From positions 868,001 through 932,000 of the forward strand of contig NC_088714.1 of NCBI RefSeq assembly GCF_963576615.1: a stretch of DNA of 64,000 nt, written 5' to 3'. Below, piece by piece: positions 25,001-34,000 of this stretch. Position 1 is the first letter of the stretch, and each line of letters starts with the position of its first letter. The position numbers were made by a program, and so were the translations under genes. The DNA is from Watersipora subatra. Its lineage: Eukaryota > Bryozoa > Gymnolaemata > Cheilostomatida > Watersiporidae. The notes beneath the pieces were generated by a model, which did no database searches, was not told the DNA's origin, and was given only the letters and a program-made list of their open reading frames with translations.

Positions 25001-28000
25001 AGTAAATACGCAGGTAAACACAAATTCCCAAAATGCAGACCAGATGAAGACAGAACTCGCTCGCAAAGATATGCTAACCTTTCTGTGCAGCCGGCCTCAC
25101 CTATTTGCTGCCGGCCTCACCTATTTGCTGTCGGCCTCACCTATTTGCTGCTGGCCTCACCTATTTGCTGCCGGCCTCACCTATTTGCTGTCGGCCTGAC
25201 CTATTTGCTGCCGGCCTCACCTATTTGCTGCCTACTAGAACCACTAGTATTACGTTGCTCACTAAAAAGGGGCTCCGATGAACAACTCTACAGCATCACA
25301 AATAATATGAGCTAACACCAATAGCTATGTTGCCGTCCAGAGTGGCCGAATGAAATAGCATGAGCTAACAGCAACAGCTGTGTTGCCGTCCAGAGTGGCC
25401 GAATGAAATAGCATGAGCTAACAGCAACAGCTATGTTGCCGTCCAGAGTGGCCAAATGAAATAGCATGAGCTAACACCAATAGCTATGTTGCCGTCAAAA
25501 ATGGCCAAATGAAATAGCATGAGCTAACACCAACAGCTATGTTGCCGTCCAGAGTGGCCGAATGAAATAGCATGAGCTAACAGCAACAGCTATGTTGCCA
25601 TCCAAAGTGGCCGAATGAAATAGCATGAGCTAACACCAACAGCTATGTTGCCGTCCAAAGTGGCCAAATGAAATAGCATGAGCTAACACCAACAGCTATG
25701 TTGCCGTCCAAAGTGGCCGAATGAAATAGCATGAGCTAACACCAACAGCTATGTTGCCGTCCAGAGTGGCCGAATGAAATAGCATGAGCTAACAGCAACA
25801 GCTATGTTGCCATCCAAAGTGGCCGAATGAAATAGCATGAGCTAACACCAACAGCTATGTTGCCGTCCAGAGTGGCCAAATGAAATAGCATGAGCTAACA
25901 CCAACAGCTATGTTGCCGTCCAGAGTGGCCAAATGAAATAGCATGAGCCAACACCAATAGCTATGTTGCCGTCCAAAGTGGCCGAATGAAATAGCATGAG
26001 CTAACACAAACAGCTATGTTGCCGTCCAAAGTGGCCGAATGAAATAGCATGAGCTAACACCAACAACTATGTTGCCGTCCAAAGTGGCCGAATGAAATAG
26101 CATGAGCTAACACCAACAGCTATGTTGCCGTCCAAAGTGGCCGAATGAAATAACATGAGCTAACACCAATAGCTATGTTGCCGTCCAGAGTGGCCGAATG
26201 AAATAGCATGAGCCAACACCAACAGCTATGTTGCCGTCCAGAGTGGCCAAATGAAATAGCATGAGCTAACACCAACAGCTATGTTGCCGTCCAAAGTGGC
26301 CGAATGAAATAGCACAAAATACTGAAAGAGGCTTACCGCTCCACATAGTTGAGGCAGGACACACCGTCTTGGCCACCACAAGCGTACAAGTATCCTTCAA
26401 GCACTGCCACTCCAACACTGGTGCGGCAGGAAGATGTGGGTGCTACATCACAACTCCATCTGTTCATCTGCGGGTCGTATCTGTAACATTGAGAAAGACA
26501 TGGAGTAAAAAGACTGTTGCACATAGCAAAATATCAGCCTTATTTGCGAAATTCACAACACCGGCAGCATCAACACCGGCAGCATCAATACCGGCAGCAT
26601 TAATAACGTCAGCGTTAACAATGGCAGCATTAAGAACTACATTCAAACATACTTATTTAAATTGAATTCTCAGTTTTTACTTGTTTTTATGCAACTCGTC
26701 TCTTTTTATCTGATCTCCTTCCAAATAAAACTAGTTTGTACAGTGCGCCCTCAGGATACGATATACAGTGCGCCCTCAGAATACGATATACAGTGCACCC
26801 TCGGGATACGATATACAGTGCACCCTCAGGATACGATATACAGTGCACTTTCAGGATACGATGTACAGTGCACCCTCAGGATACAATATACAGTGCGCCC
26901 TCAGAATACGATATATAGTGCACCCTCAGGATACGATATACAGTGCGCCCTCAGGATACGATATACAGTGCACCCTCAGGATACGATATACAGTGCACCC
27001 TCGGGATACGATATACAGTGCACCCTCAGGATATGATATACAGTGCACCCTCAGGATATGATATACAGTGCACCCTCAGGATACGATATACAGTGCACCC
27101 TCAGGATACGATGTACAGTGCACCCTCAGGGTACGATGTACAGTGCACCCTCAGGATACGATATACAGTGCGCCCTCAGAATACGATATACAGTGCACCC
27201 TCAAGATACGATATACAGTGCGCCCTCAGGATACGATATACAGTGCACCCTCGGGATACGATATACAGTGCACCCTCAGGATATGATATACAGTGCACCC
27301 TCAGGATATGATATACAGTGCACCCTCAGGATACGATATACAGTGCACCCTCAGGATACGATGTACAGTGCACCCTCAGGGTACGATGTACAGTGCACCC
27401 TCAGGATACGATATACAGTGCGCCCTCAGAATACGATATACAGTGCGCCCTCAGGATACGATATACAGTGCACCCTCAGGATACGATATACAGTGCGCCC
27501 TCAGAATACGATATACAGTGCACCCTCAAGATACGATATACAGTGCGCCCTCAGGATACGATATACAGTGTACCCTCAGGATACGATATACAGTGCACCC
27601 TCGGGATACGATATACAGTGCACCCTCAGGATATGATATACAGTGCACCCTCAGGATATGATATACAGTGCACCCTCAGGATACAATATACAGTACACCC
27701 TCAGGATACGACATACAGTGCGCCCTCAGGATACGATATACAGTGCAACCTCAGGCTACGATATACAGTGCATCCTCGGGATACGATATACAGTGCACCC
27801 TCAGGATACGATATACAGCGCACCATCGAGATACGATATACAGTGCACCCTCAGGATACGATATACAGTGCACCTTCAGGATATGATGTACAATGCACCC
27901 TCAGAATACGATATACAATGCACCCTCAGAATACGACATACAGTGCTTTAAGGATACGATTACCCTGTTATACGATTTTTTCACATTACGAAGTGGAACA

Positions 28001-31000
28001 TGATGATTTTTCCACCTCGCCTTGCGAATCTTTTTTCACCTTACAATATCAACAAGATTTTTGCCTGCGTTCAAATGTGGCAGTTGGTGTGCTTATTACA
28101 TACGTCGAAATAACAAAGACACCGAAATTCTGTTTGCCAAAAATTATTCACAACGCAGAAAGGAGACACGATAACTGATTTCTCAGCTCTGCATTTCTCG
28201 TGTGAAAAACTGATATTTTCTCTTGCGAATCAGTAAAAAAAGTTGGAGTTGTGATCCCTTCAAACAAACAGTGGCCAAACAATTTCTCTTAAACTGTTAA
28301 CAACAATCCACTTAATTACGTATTAAACAGAACATTTTCGAGAACAACATCGCTTTTGCTTTTTGGCAAATTAAATTAAAAAAGGTTTCAATGAGGTTGG
28401 CTAAAAGTTAAAGCGAGAACGAAGCCGGAATCTGATAAAAGTTTAGTAAAAAGTTAAAGTTCAGTAAAATAATTAAAAATACTAAAACTTGGCTTTAAGT
28501 GTGTGTGTGTTTAGTAAGCCGAACTTATTTAAAGTGAATTCAAAGTTTATGTAAATATATACGTCTGTCCTGAAGGTAAGAGCTTACATTAATGCAGATT
28601 GTTAACATTAATGCAGATTGTTAACACGTTACAGATGCTACATCTTAATACAAGTCATAACCAATAAATACACTAAATATAATAAGGTTACTGTAGGTAA
28701 CTCTAGTTACTAAGGTTAACTTACTACAGTCAAACATGGATAACTCGTCCACGGATAGCTCGAACACATGGTTAATTCGAACATTTCCTTTGGTCCGTTC
28801 CCACGTAATGATAAATTGCTATAGATAACTCGAACTCAACACTGTTAATTCGAACTGTTTTTTTGCCCAACGGCTACCGAAACGGTTGTTATCGCTTTAG
28901 AAAATCACTTTATTCAAAGCCATAGAGGTAAACTTCATCTTTTCGTAATTCATAAGCGTCGTTATTACCACCATCGGCAAAATATTTTTGTCAACGACTT
29001 TTCTAAAAGTTTGGTGAAATTTGATTTATACTGCGATACGATGAATAGCACGGGCTAGCCGGGTCACGCGCGCAAGGATTTTCACCACACACATACAAAA
29101 CAAAAATCGCATGTTGTTTTGTATGTGCGTGGCGAAAATCCTTGAGTGCGTGACCCAGCTAGCCCGTGATGAAGTTTTCCGACGTTGATTCCGTGTTGAA
29201 TCAACGTCGGAATGTTGAATGTTTAAAACGTCTTAAAATTGTTGTAATACATTGTCTGAGCTACAAAAAACTATTCATCGTTTGACCTAAACACAGAATA
29301 CGTGTGTACATTCAATAAGTATCTATTAAAAAAGCGTGAGTGATATAGAATGTACCGTAAAACCTCGTAAAACTTCTAATTGAACTGCCTCGGAGTGTTG
29401 CTCTCAACGAATCCCAGGTAAAGTAAGGTAATCTGCATAAACTTCAAGAAAAAACGGCAAAATTGATCGTGGGTAAAACCCTAGCCTGTCTTGACAAGCT
29501 GTCGTTTTTGCGTAGTTGTCTCCCCGTCGAGCAGCGAGCAACAACAGCTTGTCACAAGACGTACTGCACCTGATGCATCAGGTGCACTCATAGAGAGTTG
29601 TCCTTTTCCGTCTATGTGGTTAAAGCATCAGACTTGTAAGGCCGGCGGCATACTTTCGGCACATTAGCATGGCTTGACCTCTTAAAATGTTGTGGCATTA
29701 GCGATAGTAGTTGTATGAGAGAGATATTGCGAGCCACAGATCCCAAAATCAAACGGGCTTACTTTGACAATGGTTCGATATACGAGTAAGGTTCTGGGTT
29801 ACATAACATTTGTAATTACATGTGGCTTGCGCGTTGGATGGAAATTCCCGATGGTTAGTTAGGAATGTCGTCAGCTGGCTCTACCAGTGTCGTATAGGGA
29901 GAGTTACGTCATTTTCGAGAGTTCCAAACAAACTTGCTTTGCTATACATGTATGAAGTTCTGTTGAAAATTAAGGTGCCGAATCAGAAACACGACTTATA
30001 CACAGTCAAATCACCATTTTTTTAGCCTTTTTATATACCACAAAGATCGTCAGAATTTTCTGATTTTTTCATGTATAACATGAAGAACTTATATGTGGTT
30101 AGTTAGATTTACACCAGGCTAAACGCAAAATTCCGTTTATCTGACAGCATGGAGTTATTTCGATCTTTGCGTCAACACTTTTCCCCTTAATTTTTTATAA
30201 TTTGAAATCTAATTGTGTTTTAAGCAGCATCTTCGTCATAATGGTTAATTGTTGGGCTGTGAGATACTCAGGCAGATCAGAGTTAGGCTTACAGGTTTTC
30301 AGTTCTCAAAAGATCCTAAAAGAAGGAATGCATGGATTGTTATAGTGGGCAGGTAAGATTCACGTTGTTTTTAGTGATTGTATAGATTTAGATATTACTA
30401 TTAATTTAATGTTTAACTGATTAGTAGGAAAGCTAAATATGGTTGTAGACTATTATTCACAGCCATGGCTGGCCTATGTGAACGGAGTAATTTTTTATTA
30501 TTTTATTTAAACAGTGTCGATGTGAAAATTACAGGTTGGATTATGGAAGTAGCAAAAGGAATCCAAAACTTCTGCGGCAAACTGTTTCTTCTAAACTTTG
30601 TGAGGTTAGCCAAAATATAATATAAAACTATCTTGTTATACGTATATCGGTTTTTAAACCATATTGGTATTCTTATTGTCATTGTAATTATTGCTGTTAG
30701 TTGCTAGAATACATTTTATAATTATCATAAATGCTATTCATAAGTTTAGTTGTTTGTATAGTACCACTATTGTTTTTTGTCATGTTTTTTTATTGGTATA
30801 TTACCAAAGTTTTCTTATCTGTTGTATTGCTTTGCATTTGTGTTATTATTGAAGTTAATAAAAATAGCATATAGTATTTTGCATATTGCATTTACAAGCT
30901 TCTTTTATTTAGGCTGCGAGTATGGATGAGAGGGGTCGACAGTGTTGCCTTGTGTTGGATGAGATGGAGATTACTGAAGCCCTTGAGTATGATGCTAGCA

Positions 31001-34000
31001 ACAGCTCCGTAATAGGAGGAGTGACATTACCTGGCCATAGTGGCCTTGCTAGTCATAGTTTAGTGGTTATGTTAGGAGGTTGGTGAGGTTAGTTTCTTGT
31101 TTATTTCATTTATTACTTTCTTTTTTGTGTCTGCAGTTTTACCACTAATATTACATGTACTTTGAATCCAAGTGTTGGCTGTATCTTCGCAGGAATTACT
31201 GAAATATGGAAACAAATTATCGCATTCCATCTCACTGGTAAATCTATTTCCGGGACAGTCTAGTTTCTCTTATTATTGATGTCATAACACATGCAAGCGG
31301 TATTGGTCTGAAAGTTGTTGCTGTTACTTCAGACACGGGGTCAAGCATCCAAGCGATTTGAAAGATTGATATTGATATGCCATTTATATTGAATATTGAT
31401 ATGCCACGTCAACTGCCCACTTGTCATCCTATATTGCAGAAACTAGTGAGGAAGTTTGTGAATGTTAGACTTCATATTTTATGTCAAAAACATACCTCCA
31501 CCTCACAGTCAGTGCAGTTTGGTAGCAAAAGCATGGCCATGTGAACATTAGCTCAGAATATTCATCAGTTGTTGACATCAGTGTTGTTGAAATTTGATGC
31601 TTTCTGTATTTTTACTGTACTCATTCTTGTTGACTAGTATAATATGTATATATGTTATAAACATGTGTAAGTCAGCCATTGCACACAAAATACTACTTTG
31701 GCGTACCTTATTATAGTACTAGTACTGTAACAGCTTAGCTTCTTTGACTTGTTTATTCGAAGTTAATAATTTGTTATTGCAACATTACTATGGAAGATTT
31801 TCTATGTAGTTTAATATGCCCTTTTAGTATTAAGTTTTATTATAGAAAGCTGTTCAATTTTTATGTTGTACTTCATACTTCTTGCACGTTTAATTAAAAT
31901 CATTGTCCGTAATAAATTTGCGGTTGGCCATTAATTTGCATAAAACAAGCCTGTTTATAATTTTTATGAACAATAAATTGGCAAGTGATATATATATGAG
32001 CAATATTTATTGTGGTAATCAATAGTCATATTTTACAATATATTTTCCACAAGGTACCACGGCAAGTAAACTAACTAAAAAGCGGTGTACAACAAAAAAA
32101 TAAAAAGGACCGCAAAGAAACTATAGTCTAACTAAAAAACTAGTGAATAGTCTAATTAATATAATAATATTAGAACTGAATGCATAAAATATGTAGAACA
32201 CAAGCTTGAGGATTGATATGAGTATTGTTTAAACAAAAAGTGGACAAATAATAGCTCAGTGAAAATAGTATACAAATATATGACAAGTTTTCTAGTCATG
32301 AAAACAAAGTGTAATATGAAATGGTTAAAATAGGTAAGGCTATATGGTGAATGGTATTATTGGTCAGAGGATAGTAGGTGTAGTTTGAGTTTTGTTTTAA
32401 AAGATTGCAGAGGAAGAGTTCTTAAATGAGTGCAGTGATGGTATTATAAATATAATTATCATTGTGAATACATTAAATTGTTTGTTTGGCCGCCCAAAGT
32501 TGTGAAATTGCAAGTACACACAATTTAGCTAAAACATTCTAGTGCAGATAATAGGAGTTATTTACTATGAAGCTCGAGCGCTAATAATTAGTAAACTGTA
32601 GTTGGAAATTCCAAGTGAATGAGTTTAGACTGCAATTCTCAGTACTCAGCCGCCGAAAATTACTAAAAGGTTGGGGGCGGTTCAGCCACCCTAGCAAATA
32701 CGGGCCTGCTACCACTACCACTAATAGAGCCAGCTGACGACTTTCCTAACTAACCATCGATAATTTCCATCCAACGCGCAAGCCACATGTAATTACAAAT
32801 GTTATGTAACCCAGAACCTTACTCGCATATCGAATCGTTGTCAAAGTAAGCCCGTTTGATTTTGGGATCTGTGGCTCGCAATATCTCTCTCATACAACTA
32901 CTATCGCTAATGCCACAACATTTTAAGAGGTCAAGCCATGCTAATGTGCCGAAAGTATGCCGCCAGCCTTACAAGTCTGATGCTTTAACCACATAGACGG
33001 AAGAGGACAACTCTCTATGAGTGCACCTGATGCATCAGGTGCAGTACGTCTTGTGACAAGCTGTTGTTGCTCGCTGCTCGACGGGGAGACAACTACGCAA
33101 AAACAACAGCTTGTCAAGACAGGCTAGTAAAACCCCAAAAGAAAAAAATGTCTTTTCTTTTGAGCATTTCAACAACGATCAAGTTTTGCCAATGTCAATC
33201 TGAAAAACGTCCTGGCAATAACATCACCTCAAACAACAAACCAATCTCAAGTGATAGAAAAATCTCTATACTTTTTCATGAAAACGTTTTAAACTTTACA
33301 TTAGAAGCATTTAATTTGAAACAAGCCATTTGTGCTTTTGATTTATATTATAGTTTGTATATGTACATGTATCTACTAATAAATAAGTAAATATATGGAC
33401 TTGTGACAGTGCTCTGATAACTTGAACGCTCTGATAATTCGAACACTTTTGCTCGGTCCCTTGAAGTTCGAGTTATCCATGTTTGACTGTATTTCGTTAC
33501 TAACTTGTAATATATAGAGTACTTGTATAAAATTATGATGATTTTTACCAAGGAATGTATGCCAACCTTGGAACGGATTAAAATTGTGCTACTGAGTTTC
33601 GAGAGTTTGCTACACCTTATGACTTGATGTATGTAGAGTTACATCCATATGTAATATAAATAGTTAGAAAGTTGTACCAATTGTACATTACAATTACACC
33701 AATAATACCAATAATAATACTGTACCGAGTCAAGAACAAGCTAAGCTAAAGATCTCTCTTTACAATTCAAACCAATCTGTTGATGGCGAGTCAGAAGATT
33801 GGCTTGACTACCAAAGTTGATTTGGTGAATAATTTCAGATTTTTCCAGAATGCAAAATGGTAGTAGGAACAGAAAGACCAAAAGCAATCCTCACCGTTCG
33901 ATAGAATTCAGATAGCTTTGTCCATCATGGCCGCCGACAGCGTAGAGGAGGTCATTTAGGACAGCGACACCCACACCGCAGCGTCTTTTGTTCATAGAAG

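Larger units (their letters stand above)
28727..33489. mobile_element. pogo/Tigger-like element with TA target site, interrupted by a P-like transposon
   Basis: The left end CAGTCAAACATGGATAACTC begins just after TA (28725-28726). The inverted right end (complement CAGTCAAACATGGATAACTC) finishes at 33489 just before TA (33490-33491). More inverted similarity follows inside, with TTCGAA-type words. CAGTnnAACnnnnnnTAACtCGAA-like ends and a TA duplication fit the pogo/Tigger branch of Tc1/mariner. Without the insertion at 29482-33126 the element would be about 1.1 kb. I see no transposase frame, so it is non-autonomous or decayed. It also contains a 120-bp palindrome at 29049-29168. Confidence 0.72.

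Noticed and set aside
25306-26313. CRISPR-like regular repeats
   Set aside because: The 53-bp units are contiguous direct repeats with no unique spacers, in a eukaryotic intron.
26662-28178. Many overlapping plus frames up to 286 codons
   Set aside because: All are the 25-bp array read in rotating frames. There is no independent coding evidence, and the 286-codon frame ends in unrelated sequence.
29482-33126. Mutator/MULE assignment for the long-inverted-repeat element
   Set aside because: Long repeats and a duplication readable as 9 bp suggested this at first, but the THAP-like finger and the LDEMEI and WKQ motifs are P/THAP9 transposase features.
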